The position numbers and the translations under genes were made by a program. A stretch of 64,000 bases of DNA from Talinum fruticosum (lineage: Eukaryota > Streptophyta > Magnoliopsida > Caryophyllales > Talinaceae), in assembly GCA_021018815.1 (NCBI GenBank), contig JAITYX010000129.1:372001-436000 (forward strand), given 5' to 3'. Shown in pieces: positions 11,976 to 23,082 of this stretch (position 1 is its first letter; each line of letters begins with the position of its first letter). The notes below the pieces were generated by a model. It had not been told where the DNA came from. It worked only from the letters and a program-made list of their open reading frames with translations, and did not search any database.

Positions 11976-12379
11976 TTTTAAAAAAGATTAGAGAAAAAAA
12001 TATAATATAATATACATCTTTATAATTTTTCAATCATTTTCAATTTTCAATCGTAAGGTGATTTTCACTTTTTAATTTTTAACATGAGAGTCAACCCAAT
12101 TATTGATTAAAAACTCCCAAGTAATACTAGTAAGCACCCCAGCTTTTTTTTTTCATTTTTATAATAATCATGGTATGGACAGTGTAGACATCAAAACATG
12201 TCACCCTTATCTCTTTTATTTATATTATTTATTTTGTTGGCGTGGTGATGAAATTTCAGTCCTATTTGCAAACTCGGATCATGATCGGAGTATGATCGTC
12301 GTGACTGAAGCCGATGAATCACAAAAAAAAAAGCATTAGCACCACAAAAATTAGCCTTTTTGCTTAGGCCAGTCCACAA

Positions 12380-12790
12380 ATCCATTTTCTTTTGGTCGAA
12401 CCAAGCCCCGGTTGGACTCCCAATCGGGAAAACATGTTGGTGCCACGTTTCAACCGGACTCGAACATCAAACACACCGTTTCACTCTCGGCGTTCCAGCC
12501 TAACACGTAACTCAATCGTTCGCACGACGTTGTCTAGATCGGCGCCGCATTTTCAGCCTTACCTCGCTAAAACACCGCATTTTGTTCCCAGTGGCCAATC
12601 AAGGCAAGAATCCAAAGCGACCGTACGACGTCGTTCGTAACCGGCACCGCATTTTCAGCATTAACTCGCCAAAACAATGCATTTGGTCCTAACACCCAAT
12701 CGAGAGGCACGGAACCCACGGACATCCATACGACGTCGTTTGAGACCGAGCACCGCGTATCTCATCTTCCTTCATGGGATTTCCGGTTTA
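12380..12790. repeat. three degenerate repeats with ACGACGTCGT palindrome
   Basis: The block CACGACGTTGTC...GCGCCGCATTTTCAGC recurs as TACGACGTCGTTCG...GCACCGCATTTTCAGC and TACGACGTCGTTTGAGACC...GCACCGCG, at roughly 95-120 bp spacing. It is GC-richer than its surroundings and precedes the TATA-like site at 12904. It may be upstream regulatory DNA of an unidentified LTR; no coding potential is evident. Confidence 0.6.
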
Positions 12791-12903
12791 GCTGGATTTT
12801 ATCCAGTTTATTCCCTTAATTCCTGCCGGCAAACTAGGCCGCGTTTAGTTATTTTGGTTGACCGAAGTGAGTTTTAGGTCATTTTTCCGACCTAATTCTC
12901 TTC

Positions 12904-12912
12904 TATAAATAG
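12904..12912 (+). promoter_or_regulatory. TATA-box-like site
   Basis: CTATAAATAGAGGGTCACTT, followed by a T-rich leader-like stretch. A very similar block, TATAAATAGGGGTCATTCCC, lies at 19990, just beyond the other side of the Mutator-like element. Suggests an LTR-type promoter; not proven. Confidence 0.4.
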
Positions 12913-13134
12913 AGGGTCACTTCCCTCATTTTTGGTTGCTGATTTTTGAGCTAAGAGTCTGCTGAATGTTAAGCCTTTGGCTGATTGTGAAGCTAGGGGC
13001 TGCATTTTGATCTCTTGGCTTAATTTTGGGCTAAGTACTACCGTGCCGTTAGAAACATTCTCATTTTTCTCTTGCACTTCCTCATCCCCCATTTTCACCA
13101 TACCGTCATACACATTTCGCACTCGAAACTCCAC

Positions 13135-14209
13135 AAAATAGCCTTTTTCATCCGCCTTTCCAAGTTCACTACCGTGCCGTTACTACTGCTGGATTCAATT
13201 CATGATCCAAGCTCAACAGGTGGGATAACCTGAAGGCATTAGATCAACCTTCTTTTCCTTCTTATGGTTTTATTTATTTATGTTTTTTAATGTTTTACGT
13301 ATTGTAGACTAAAGATGTAATCGCTCTTAAATTCCTCCCTCCCCGTTGTAATTTTTATTTCTCACCTTCTTTTTCTCTTTCCTTTATTGCTTTCCTTTAT
13401 CGCTTTCCTACTTGCTATTTACCACTTTTCTAGCATGCTTTGGTTGATTTAATTTCCGTACTTTACATGTTATAGGCTTGATTGATAAATACATTCTTTT
13501 AACTCACAACTTGAACTAGTAAAGGTCGTCTATTGACGGATGGAATGGAGAGCTTATCTTTTCATTTCGTACCTTCACCCCCAAACACCATATTATCGAT
13601 TTTGGACCGATTGAGTCACTTTTCAAACCTCTTTAAGCTTAGTTTTTTCATACTAAGATTGGAAGAGTATTTTCTTTATTTTTGTTAGTTTTTACTTTCC
13701 AAAACTGATCGACAACTCTCTCTTTTTTTCCTTTATTTTGCTTAATTGCTTCTCAGCATTTCCGATTTAAAAACGGAAAAATTTAATTTATTTTTAGACA
13801 GCCAAGGCTATAGGACCGAGACCAATTATTCGGTCTCGACCTACGTACCGACGCCATTATCGGTCGATCGTCGGCTCTCACCGGCACCGGCAAATACTTG
13901 GCTCTCGATCCAAACCAGTTTATCTCACCATTTTGGCCCGGAAGCTTGGCGTGAAAGTAACTTTATATATTTATGTTTTCTTAAATTATGAAATAATATC
14001 CCAAGATTTCTTAAAAATTCATTTCTAAAATAAATGGTTCATAAAATCGCCAACCATCATTTCACCTAAACCATTTCAAAAATCGGATTATAAAAATCAG
14101 CAATCTTAATAAGAGGCGCACCCCATTTTCTAATATCATTGTAGGAGGCAAAAATTCGTTGGCCAACTATATGTCACCACGTGCAAAATTAAATTATTTT
14201 TATTCGACT
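13135..14209. other. unidentified repetitive DNA
   Basis: Mixed T-rich and GC-richer blocks (for example CGGTCTCGACCTACGTACCG at 13834) without long meaningful frames. It could be the body of an LTR whose promoter is at 12904, interrupted by the Mutator-like insertion at 14219, but I could not fix LTR ends. Confidence 0.35.
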
Positions 14210-14218
14210 TATCATAAG

Positions 14219-14502
14219 GGAATATTGGATTCTAAAATCCCCAACTTTGTGGTCTTTTGATCGGAATATCCCGAAATATCGATTGGCACCGCAGACATCC
14301 CGAATTTAAACCCTAATATTTGTAGGTATCCCACCACCGAGTTACGATTAAAATGACTCGGTAGCGATATAACGTGGCGGTGGCTATTGTAAACGTGGCT
14401 ACTATTGATCCGCTTTTTACTTTCACTAATGACATGTTTACACTCTCTCTTTTCCCTCTACCCCCACTAACCCCTTTGTATCAACTAATTCAAAATTACT
14501 TC
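14219..14502 (+). repeat. MULE left terminal inverted repeat, 284 bp
   Basis: Aligns base for base, with scattered differences, to the reverse complement of 19509-19792. Shared blocks include ATCCCGAATTTAAACCCTAA, GGTATCCCACCACCGAGTTA and ACTTTCACTAATGACA. Alignment is lost after CAAAATTACTT. Confidence 0.9.
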
Positions 14503-14717
14503 CAAAGTCAACATTTCCGCTTTCTCCTCTCTCTAACCACGTATTCGAAACTCATTACTGAAATTCTAGCCTCGACATTTCCGCCTCTCCATCCCCTCTT
14601 TGTGAAACAAAGTTGAATTCTTCCGTTCCCAATCTTTTCTCTAAACTAAAATCGACCTAATCCTTCCCAATCTGTTGACTTGTACAAATCCCAAATCCCC
14701 TCAATTACCTCAAAAAT

Positions 14718-15140
14718 ATGAGTCGAAGGACGCACACTCGTTGTTGGGTCATCAACTTTTGGAAGGAGAGGAGTTTCGAGTGCCTAATCGCGAAGAGAGC
14801 AAATGTTGCTTGGTGAAATGCCACCTTTCATAACGAGCAATTAAGAAATTTTTCGGATGCTCGTTATGAAAGGTGAAGTAATTAAGAAATTAGGGTTTGG
14901 AAATGGCTGAAATTATAGTTTTATTTTTGTTGGTAGTTAATTTTGTGATTATTGAGCTATTGTAGGTAAATCAAGGGTGTGGGTTTTTCAAATGGGATGA
15001 TGAACAAGATATTGATGTGCTTGAAGAAAACAAGATGCTTCAAGAAGAGAATGAAAATTTGAGGAAGAAGGTTGCAAAAGAAAGATAGAAAAGATCCGAG
15101 TAGAGGAAGAATTGAAGGCATTAACTCATTGGTGGAGAAA
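14718..15140 (+). pseudogene. GRF-type zinc-finger gene fragment inside the MULE
   Basis: An ATG at 14718 starts MSRRTHTRCW, degenerate. After an intron-like segment ending in TATTGTAG the frame reads NQGCGFFKWDDEQDID, then LEENKMLQEENENLRKKVAK. In plants the order CGFFKW-x-DE then a leucine-rich coiled coil is typical of GRF zinc-finger proteins that bind single-stranded DNA or RNA. The first half of the finger is not recognisable and stops follow. It is opposite in strand to the transposase, so it is likely captured host sequence or an accessory gene remnant. Confidence 0.5.
14822..14875. repeat. perfect 17-bp inverted repeat with 20-bp spacer
   Basis: CACCTTTCATAACGAGC at 14822-14838 is exactly complementary to GCTCGTTATGAAAGGTG at 14859-14875. 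The spacer also contains AATTAAGAAATT, a near copy of which follows the right arm. Probably a local fold-back duplication within the captured fragment. Confidence 0.9.
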
Positions 15141-16195
15141 TTGATATTATGCTTGTTAGTTGTACTAGTACTTGGGTTTCTAAGTAGGATAGTTTATTAA
15201 TGAATTTAGGCTTAAGGCGAGAAAGAGAGGAATTGGTAGTTCGAGGTTGGGTGGTGGTAGCTGAATATTGTATTGTACTTGATTGTTTTTAGGAAGGAAA
15301 AATTATCAAGTTATTGTGCTTGTCCGAATGAATTTGAGTCGTGAAATGAAAATAGTTGCTTTTCATCTTGCTTGCAAATTGAAATACTTGCTTTACGAGG
15401 TTGAGTGCTTACAAATTAAAATAGTTGACCAACTGTCAAATTACAAACTTGCACAACAGATGAACATCCATAATTGAGGGAGAACTACTGTCAAATTATA
15501 AATTTGGCATTGTTTACAACGATCAACAGTCAAATTACAAATTTATCAACTTAAAGTACATAACAATACAGCCTGGCAAAATACAAGAAAGGTAGATAGT
15601 GGTCCGGATAGAGGCCTTGATTGAGGGGGAAGAAATCTTCACTATGGTGGGGTATTGAGAGGTTGGGAGTTGCTGCTTGCTTGGCTTAACAAAAAGGAGT
15701 GTCCAACATCCATAATTGACTCTCCACCAACCACATGTGCATCATTCTAAAATAAAAAAAAAGCTGTGAGTATAATAAAGAATGCACTAGCTACGAGTAT
15801 AATAAAAATTAGAAAAGTCTAAAAGCCTACCATGTTTCCTCGTTTCCCCTAGTTTGTCCTCTCCCTCTTCCTCTTCCTCTTCCTCTTCCCCTTCCACTAC
15901 CTCGCTGTTCTTCCTGTTGCGAGATCCTGTAGGTGGCAAATCTACAGATGGGAGGCTCCATTGTTAGCTTTCTTGGTCTGCCCCTTGGTCTTTTTTAGGT
16001 ACTTGGGTTCAACATAGTGGGGTTTTTGCAGCTCCTTTTATTGTGGCCAACAACATGACACTTGCTGCATATAGTTAGAGATCCATATCTTATAAGCTTG
16101 CCCGACCACTTAGGGTCTTCATGAGGGTCTCTTTGTCTCTTCTTCTTTGGTCTGCTTGGAGCCTATTTTCACAGCTAGAGGGTCAAGAGGGAGAT
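15141..16195. other. MULE interior, no gene recognised
   Basis: Region between the GRF-like fragment (+) and the C-terminal end of the transposase (-). It includes short direct repeats of AAATTACAAA-type sequence (15420-15545) and a CTTCCTCTTCCTCTTCC run near 15860. It may hold the transposase 3' tail and noncoding element DNA. Confidence 0.5.
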
Positions 16196-19123
16196 CTAAA
16201 GTTGGCCAATGCCTCTCACCAACACAAGGAGCAATTGAACCAAGCATATGCTTGGAGGTATTTTTCCTTCTTGAAGTCTAAATGGAACATAGTCCTCTGC
16301 ATCTTGTTTAAGCCAATAAGCACACGCGATTGCATGACAACATGGGATCCCAGTCAAATTCCATTTCCTACATGTGCATGAAGCAATATTCATATCAACA
16401 TGTACGCTATCAAGCTTGTGTCTCACCTCAAATACCTTATTAGCTTAAGGGTAAGGCTAATAAAATCTGGCTTCTTCCTTCTCTTTCTTAAGCTTCTCCC
16501 TCACCCTTGGATAGATTTCATCTTCACTTGCTTCCGTCATTTGTCTCTTTAAAACCATCCTCTCCATGAGTGAACATCCGATATCCTCTAACATGTGTAT
16601 GCAATGTTTGGCTCTAGCTTGGACAATCTAGGCATTGAATGGCTTTGCCATATTGTTAACCACAATGTCACTTTTTGAATCTATTCTCATGAATGCCTTG
16701 CGAAGCTCCTAGGATTTTAATTGACAAAATCTTGGGCTGCTTGTTGTGATGCAAATTGCGGGGCCTTTAATGCATCTCGAATAATCCGCCTCATTGTAGG
16801 CTTTCACAACATTCCGGAATAACATCTTCAATTCCTCTCCATCGTGATTTTTCTTCTAATTGGCATAAATATGCCTTGCATCCGTGCTCACTATTTGGGA
16901 GGACTGTTGACACTCGCATGTAAGATTGCCCGCACATTTCAACTAACAAAATCAATATGCAAGTTCAATGTAATAAGCAATACAAGTCAAGTAACATCCC
17001 TACATGTGAGATTTACACGATGCTCATATGAGATTACTTGTCCACCTAAAACCCTGTGTTCCACCCGGAGCGACTTGTAGATTATGTAAAAACCAAACCC
17101 AACTATCATTGTTCTCCCCTTCAGCTATTGCCCAAGCTATTGGAAACATCTGGTCTGTTTCCATCAATGCCAATTGCAGTGAGCAAGCAACCACCCAAAA
17201 ATGTTTTTACGAAGCATGCATCTATGCACATCACAGCCCCACAACCTATTAATAACCCGTTCTTCATGGCATCAAAAATACAAAGAATCTCTTGAAAGTT
17301 GCTATTTCTCTCTCAATTGATGTTTCAGTTTCAAGAATAAATATGTTGCTTTACAACTCCTCAATGTATCTCCCAACTTTACGATAATGCTCTTTCATGG
17401 ACCCATGTAACAGTTTGTGTGCTTGTCTCTTTATACAATATGGAAACCATGGATTCAAAATTATGTCAAACTCTCTCTTCACTTCTTCCTTTAATTCTTT
17501 GGTTGGCCAGTGAGGTCTTTCCTTGTACCTTAGCGAGATAGTACTTTGCAACCCGTTCGGATTTCGAGTTGCCTATTCTTTAACATATTCCTATTGCACT
17601 TGGTTGAATATATATCCGAGGACATATGTGAATTTGTTCTTGTCCCATGAAGCATACAATCTAAATTTGCAGTTCTCCTTACAACATACAGACAATCCTG
17701 TTCCTTTCCTTATCTCACCTCGCAATCTTCAAGTCATACTCGGCTTTCAATGCATACAAAGTAATTGCATCTTTGAATCTTTGGATAATACCAAATGTCA
17801 TACCAACCTCCCACTTAAAATTTTTCCGAGTTAATCACTTGTCTAACATTCAAGCACTCTCTTCTTCCTTCTCAAAAACTTAGGTACTCCATCCTCATCA
17901 TTTTCGGTTTCACCCCTGTCTCCATCTCTTCTTTTCTATCTTCATAATCACTATGCCACTTTCCTTGTCCTGAAGATTCTCCAACTGAACCAGGCATGAA
18001 TGCATCTTCATTGTGCACAACTTCTTCATGAATAGCTGCCTTTTGTCTTTTATTCTCTGCCATTTTCCTTCGACATGTTTTCCATTCTTTATCACTAGTA
18101 TCAATATCGAAAGGTCGGGATCATTGTGCTCCTCTTCTTCTTTTGATACATCATCTTCTTCCTAGAACTCATCTTCATCTTCTCCCTCGGGTTCTTCATC
18201 TCCCTCGGGTTCATACAGGCTATCATAAGATGAGTCAATTTCATAGTCTCCCCTACTAACTCATGCATTGGAATTGGTGACTCAAGTCGAGGGTCTTCCC
18301 AATCATATGCAAGTTCTATATCAACTTCGGTGTCACCATGTGTGGCTGCCATAGGTGTGTACTCTTCGGACTCATGAGTTAGAGGTGACTTAGGGGCAAC
18401 TTACGTGGACAGATTAGGGGATCATTTGATTGAGGGGAACATTTAACCGAGGGGAGCATTTGAGAAAGGGCAAGTTTATGTGGTTGATCGAGAGGGGTCA
18501 TTTGAACTAGGAGAGGAGCATGTGGTTGACTGAGGGGGATCATTTGAGGTAGGAGTAGATTTTGTTGTTGGGTGATGGGGATATAGGAGACCCTTCTTTC
18601 TTCTCTTTGATAAAGGGAAATTCTTTGGGACCACTACAATGTGGACTACTAACAGAATTGGGCACACCTTTAGGACTCGCATGATTTAGGGACATTTGAG
18701 GCGGGATCGCATGATTTAGGGACATTTAGGGTAGGACTGCATGATTTAGGGGTATTTAGGGCAGGTAAAGGTAGGGGCATTTTAGGCAATAAATCGGCTT
18801 CATCCACTGTATGAACAACATACACACTAATATGACCAGCTATACTAACATGTTTAGCCATCTCTATTAAATCATAATCATCCAATACCCTTCTCAAACC
18901 GGACTTCAAATCCAACCCAGTGCATCGCATAGTAATACTCAATTGCATTTTCAAAGCCGACATCCTCAACATAGCCTTTAATCATATAAAATCCTAACAT
19001 ATCAACATCAAAATTCAAAATCTCTAGCTTATCACCCCCTTCATATTTGAACTCATCTTCTGTCATAAACTTTCTCGCATAATTGATTTCTAAACAAATT
19101 AAATCCATTTTCGACAATGACAC
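16196..19123 (-). pseudogene. MuDR-family (MULE) transposase, broken
   Basis: Domains in order on the minus strand: an N-terminal block FDVDMLGFYMIKGYVEDVGF (19060-18980); acidic low-complexity with short repeats (18760-18100); the conserved region with HWPTKELKEEVKREFDI (about 17520-17450); the catalytic core with CIDACFVKTFLGGCLLTAIG (about 17240-17150) and, in a shifted frame, FPIAWAIAEGENNDSW (about 17140-17090); then NNMAKPFNA-stop-IVQARAKHC (about 16650); and a SWIM zinc finger, CTCRKWNLTGIPCCHAIAC (16380-16320). Frameshifts and stops, such as the TAG in place of the usual Trp after FNA, make it inactive. Family identity is firm from the SWIM and IAWAIAEGENNDSW motifs. Confidence 0.88.
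18655..18775 (-). repeat. about 36-bp tandem repeat in the transposase acidic region
   Basis: Three imperfect units read on the minus strand as PxLNVPKSCD (TPKSCSP, VPKSCDP, VPKSCES). A second short array with GGTTGATCGAGAGGGGTCATTTGA lies at 18480-18550. Confidence 0.75.
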
Positions 19124-19508
19124 TGTTCAAGCAAAATAGAAATAAAAAATTAGGTTTCCACAACAACAACCCCATCCCATTGCCTCGGATAATTTAATAC
19201 TAAGCATAATTAAGTCTTACCTTCACCCTTCTACTAACGTTACGGATAATCTTCCTTCTCTTACGGTTGAAGCGAATATCGAGCAAACTCCTCTTTGAAG
19301 TGAGCGAAAATGGAGTTCAAATATGACAGGAACATCGTTTCCACTCTCGATTTTGTAGGAACTTCAAATTTCTCTTCGAGTGAGCGAAAATGGAGTGGCT
19401 TCGAACCTCATTCCACGATTATCTCACCGCAATTGGTTTTAGAAGTTATCGGCTTTTAGTTTCAAGTGTTCGTTTTTTTTTTTTAAGAATTGAGCGTGGG
19501 GAAATGAG

Positions 19509-19792
19509 AAGTAATTTTGAATTAGTTGATATAGAGGGGTTAGTGGGGGTAGAGGGAAGAGAGAGAGTGTAAACGTGTCATTAGTGAAAGTCAAAAGCGG
19601 GTCAACGAGTAGCCACGTTTACAATAGCCATCGCCACGTCATATCGCCATCGAGTCATTTTAACCGTAACTCGGTGGTGGGATACCTATAAATATTAGGG
19701 TTTAAATTCGGGATGCTTGCGGTGCCAATCGATATTTCGGGATATTTCGATCAAAAGATCCCAAAGTTGGGGATTTTAGAATCCAATATTCC
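19509..19792 (-). repeat. MULE right terminal inverted repeat, 284 bp
   Basis: Reverse complement of 14219-14502 with scattered substitutions. It ends CCAATATTCC at 19792, next to the presumed target duplication TATTACAAA. Confidence 0.9.
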
Positions 19793-20117
19793 TATTACAA
19801 ATTGCCACGTGTAAAAATGGCTTTGAAAGAATTTTAAAATTAAAATCGAAAGAAATTAAATTCGGCCAATTAGAAGTTGCTTGCATGTTGCTTGGTGATA
19901 TAGTAAATAGTAAATATTTCTTTTAAGAAATAATTCATGAATTGTGGGATTGGGCCCAAAATTCAACTCAAACCCTAACTCCAAAAAGATATAAATAGGG
20001 GTCATTCCCTTCATTTTGAAGGTTGGTTAATATCTACAAAAATTCGAGCTCCAAATGCAAACAACATCCAGCTACCATGCGTCAAGGATCGAGATTTGCA
20101 ACGAGTTCGAGCTTTAA
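19793..20117 (+). promoter_or_regulatory. TATA-containing segment fused to a 5'-truncated gag
   Basis: Contains GATATAAATAGGGGTCATTC at about 19988-20007 and a leader-like stretch, then joins retrotransposon gag sequence at about 20115, where homology to other gag copies begins (REQLRCTTPPSRP). It is not the LTR of the downstream element; it resembles the block at 12904. It is probably part of the DNA that the MULE interrupted. Confidence 0.4.
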
Positions 20118-20879
20118 AAATCTTGGCGAGAACAATTGAGATGCACAACCCCTCCCTCTCGGCCTACTCATAGTTCCAACGAAGACGATGAAGAAGATTA
20201 CCCATTTGCTTCTTCCGATGAGCCTAGTGAAAGGAGATCAAGGCGAGGTTCTAGGCATGCAAAACATCATTCCCATGACTTCAAAATGGAAATTCCGGAC
20301 TTTGAAGGCCGCCTAAACCCGGATGAGTTCTTAGATTGGCTAAGAACCTTGGAGAGACTATTTGACTACAAGGATGTGCCCGAGGAGAAGAAAGTTAAGC
20401 TTATTGCTCTCAAGTTTAGAGGCTTTGCCTCAACATGGTGGGAAAACTTAGTGCACAAATGACTAAGAGAAAGAAAGTCCAAAATCCGAAGTTGGGAGAA
20501 AATGAGGTCAAAACTCAAGGCTCGTTTCTTGCCCCCAACCTACATCCAAGATAGTTATTCCCAACTACATAATCTACAACAAGGAAGTATGAGTGTGGAG
20601 GAGTACACTCGTGAGTTTGAGAAGTTGCTCATTAAATGTTATATCCAAGAAAATGAGGATCAAACAATAGTGAGGTATCTCGGAGGTTTAGATGCAAAAT
20701 ATGCTCAAGTGGTGGAATTACAACAATTCTCTACTTTTGATGAGGTGTCTCACTTGGCACATAAAGTTGAGCAACAAAAGAAACACCGTTTTGTCAAGAA
20801 AGAAATACCCAAAACCTTCCCACAAAAGAGGCCACCCTTTTACGGGGGAGTTCCCAACCAATCCCACAAAAGCCCCTAG
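20118..20879 (+). pseudogene. retrotransposon gag (capsid region)
   Basis: Reads REQLRCTTPPSRPTHSSNED, then MEIPDFEGRLNPDEFLDWLR, LRGFASTWWENLVHK, KLKARFLPPTYIQDSY, MSVEEYTREFEKLLIKC and DQTIVRYLGGLDAKYAQ, the conserved plant Gypsy gag core. A TGA at 20460 replaces an arginine codon (the other copies read HKRVRE or similar). The frame breaks before the zinc knuckle. Function would be virus-like particle assembly in the cytoplasm. Confidence 0.9.
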
Positions 20880-21640
20880 CTCCACAAAACAGACCTACGC
20901 CCATTTCTACCCCAAATCTGCCCAAACCAGTTCCTAACTCCAACAACCCATGGAGGTGTTTGAAGTGTCATGGTTTAGGACACATTGCTTTGGAGTCTCC
21001 AAACCGAAGGGTAGTGACTTTCGCTGGAATTTCAAGAATAATACATAGAGGAGGAAGAGCCCAAGAAGGAGCTCTACTTGGTGGTTGAAATGAGGAAGTA
21101 GTTGAGGAGGCGGATGAAGTAGAACTTTTGGTGTTAAGACAAGCTTTGAGCGGATTCGAGGAGTCCAAAGAGGAGCAACGTGAGAACATATTTCACACTA
21201 GAGGCACGGTGCAAGGCAAGGTTTGCTCTATTATTGTGGATGATGGAAGTTGTACAAGTGTGGCCGCTTTAACCATGGTGGAAAAGCTTGGACTCATTGC
21301 TTCGGTTCATCCTCACCCCTACAACATTTAATGGCTAAACCAAGGTAAAGGCCTCCAAGTCAATTCTAGATGTCTCATTTCATTTAGTATCGGCAAGAAC
21401 TATCATGATGAGTTGTGGTGTGATATTATTCCTATGGATGCTTGTCATTTGTTGCTTGGGAGACCTTGGTTATTTGATAGAAGAGTTATGCATAATGGGT
21501 TCATGAACACTTATACTTTCACTAAGGATGGGAAAAAGATCACCTTAACCTCTCTATCCCCAAGCCAACTCACAAAAACAAAGCCACAAAAAACCCCATT
21601 CAAATTGATCTCCTTCTTACTTTGGGAGAATCATTTCTTA
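20880..21640 (+). pseudogene. gag zinc knuckle and aspartic protease
   Basis: In a shifted frame after gag: zinc knuckle CLKCHGLGHIALES (20957-20998), where the fourth ligand Cys is Ser, then protease VCSIIVDDGSCTSVAALTMV and LLLGRPWLFDRRVMHNGF. A TAA at 21329 interrupts PYNI-stop-WLNQGKGLQ. The homologous segment at 59300-59900 has an intact C-x2-C-x4-H-x4-C knuckle. Confidence 0.85.
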
Positions 21641-21789
21641 AAGCAAAGCAACATGAGTTTAGAACCATGGAAGAGCTCATCCTTTTATCCCCAAATGAAC
21701 CTGAAAGCCTACCCCAAAACCTACATCCTCTAGCCATAGACCTACTGTCCAGATTTGTCCATGTCTTTCCAAACAAAATTCCTCTCGGC

Positions 21790-22490
21790 CTACCGCCACA
21801 AAGAACCATCTAACATCACATAACCTTATCCCAGGAGCCACTTTGCCCAACAAACCAGCATAGAGGATGAATCCTAAAGATGCTCAAGAAGTCCAAAGGC
21901 AGGTTGATGAGTTGGTGGCTAAAGACCTAGTAAGGGAAAGTAGGAGTCCATGTGCTTGTGCCTACTCTTTTGGTGCCAAAGAAGGACGGATCCATGAGGA
22001 TGTGTGTGGACAGATCATGCTATAAACAAGATCACTATCAAGTATAGGCATCCCATACCTAAACTTGAGGATATGCTTTATGAACTCCATGGCTCACAAG
22101 TATTCTCCAAGGTAGATTTAAGAAGTGGATATTATCAAATCCGGATCCGAGAAGGGGATGAGTGAAAAACGACATTCAACACCGAGGAGGATTGTATGAG
22201 TGGCTTGTAATGCCATTCAGATTATCTAATACACCTAGCACTTTCATGAGGCTCATGAATCAAGTGTTTAAGCCCTTTCTTGGCAAGTTTGTGGTGGTAT
22301 ATTTTGATGATATCTTGGTGTATAGCAAGAGTGAGGAGGAGCACCTAAACCACCTCATACAAGTTCTTGAACTATTGGATGAAGAGAAGCTCTATGGCAA
22401 TTTTCAAAAGCGCACGTTCTTTGCCTCGAAGTCACTTTTCTTGGATATATTGTCACAGCTCATGGTGTGAAGGTAGATGAGAGCAAGGTG
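21790..22490 (+). pseudogene. reverse transcriptase
   Basis: Starts with MNPKDAQEVQRQVDELVAKD, has several frameshifts in the fingers region, then [20 protein letters not shown] and the catalytic [19 protein letters not shown] with YFDD intact. Broken by frameshifts before and after. Confidence 0.88.
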
Positions 22491-23080
22491 GAAGCCATAC
22501 AATCATGGCCGGTTCCCACAAACATTCATAACGTGCGGAGTTTTCATGGCTTGGCCTCTTTTACCGAAGATTCATTAAGAACTTTAGCACCATCACAACC
22601 CCCATGACCAAGGTGCTAAAGGGAAGTGCGTTCAAGTGGAATGCTAAGGCCCAAGAGGCTTTTGAAACCATCAAACTTAAGCTCACTCAAGCACCTGGTT
22701 CTAGCCTTGCCTAGCTTTGACAAGATTTTGAGGTTGAATGTGATGCCTCGGGAGTAGGCATTCGAGGAGTTCATTCTCAAGAAGGGCGGCCTATAGCCTT
22801 CTTTAGTGAGAAACTTTGTGATTCAAGGAGGAAGTACTCAACTTATGATGAGGAGTTCTATGCCATTGTGAGATCTTTGGAGCATTGGAATCATTATCTT
22901 GTGGCCAATGAATTCATTTTATAGTCGGATCATGAGGCTTTGAAGTACATCTAAGGGCAGCACAAAACTCAACCCTAGGCATGGAAAATGGGTAGAGTAT
23001 TTGCAAACTTTCCATTTTACAATTAAACACAAATCGGGCAAGTTGAACAAAGGAGCGAGATGCATTATCAAGGAGGTATC
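22491..23080 (+). pseudogene. RNase H
   Basis: Readable blocks: [40 protein letters not shown], and SDHEALKYI preceded and followed by stops. DALSRR is replaced by a shifted reading (ARCIIKEVS) near 23060. Degenerate. Confidence 0.85.
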
Positions 23081-23082
23081 TC

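Larger units (their letters stand above)
9812..12102. other. upstream region of the mannosidase gene and AT-rich spacer
   Basis: 9812-10140 is the presumed 5' UTR/promoter of the minus-strand gene. From 10140 to about 12100 the DNA is strongly AT-rich with no coding frame of note. It contains an (ATC)n run and a tandem duplication listed separately. I identified no transposon ends here. Confidence 0.6.
14219..19792. mobile_element. Mutator-like element (MULE), 5.57 kb, non-functional
   Basis: Bounded by inverted repeats starting GGAATATTGG. The flanking 9-mers TATCATAAG (14210-14218) and TATTACAAA (19793-19801) agree at 6 of 9 positions, as expected for a decayed 9-bp target duplication. The minus strand carries a broken MuDR-family transposase; the plus strand near the left end carries a GRF-zinc-finger-like fragment. 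Terminal repeats remain clearly alignable while the transposase has stops, so mobility would have needed an external transposase. Confidence 0.9.

Noticed and set aside
14374..14616. 80-codon plus-strand frame
   Set aside because: Mostly within the MULE terminal inverted repeat; no homolog motif.
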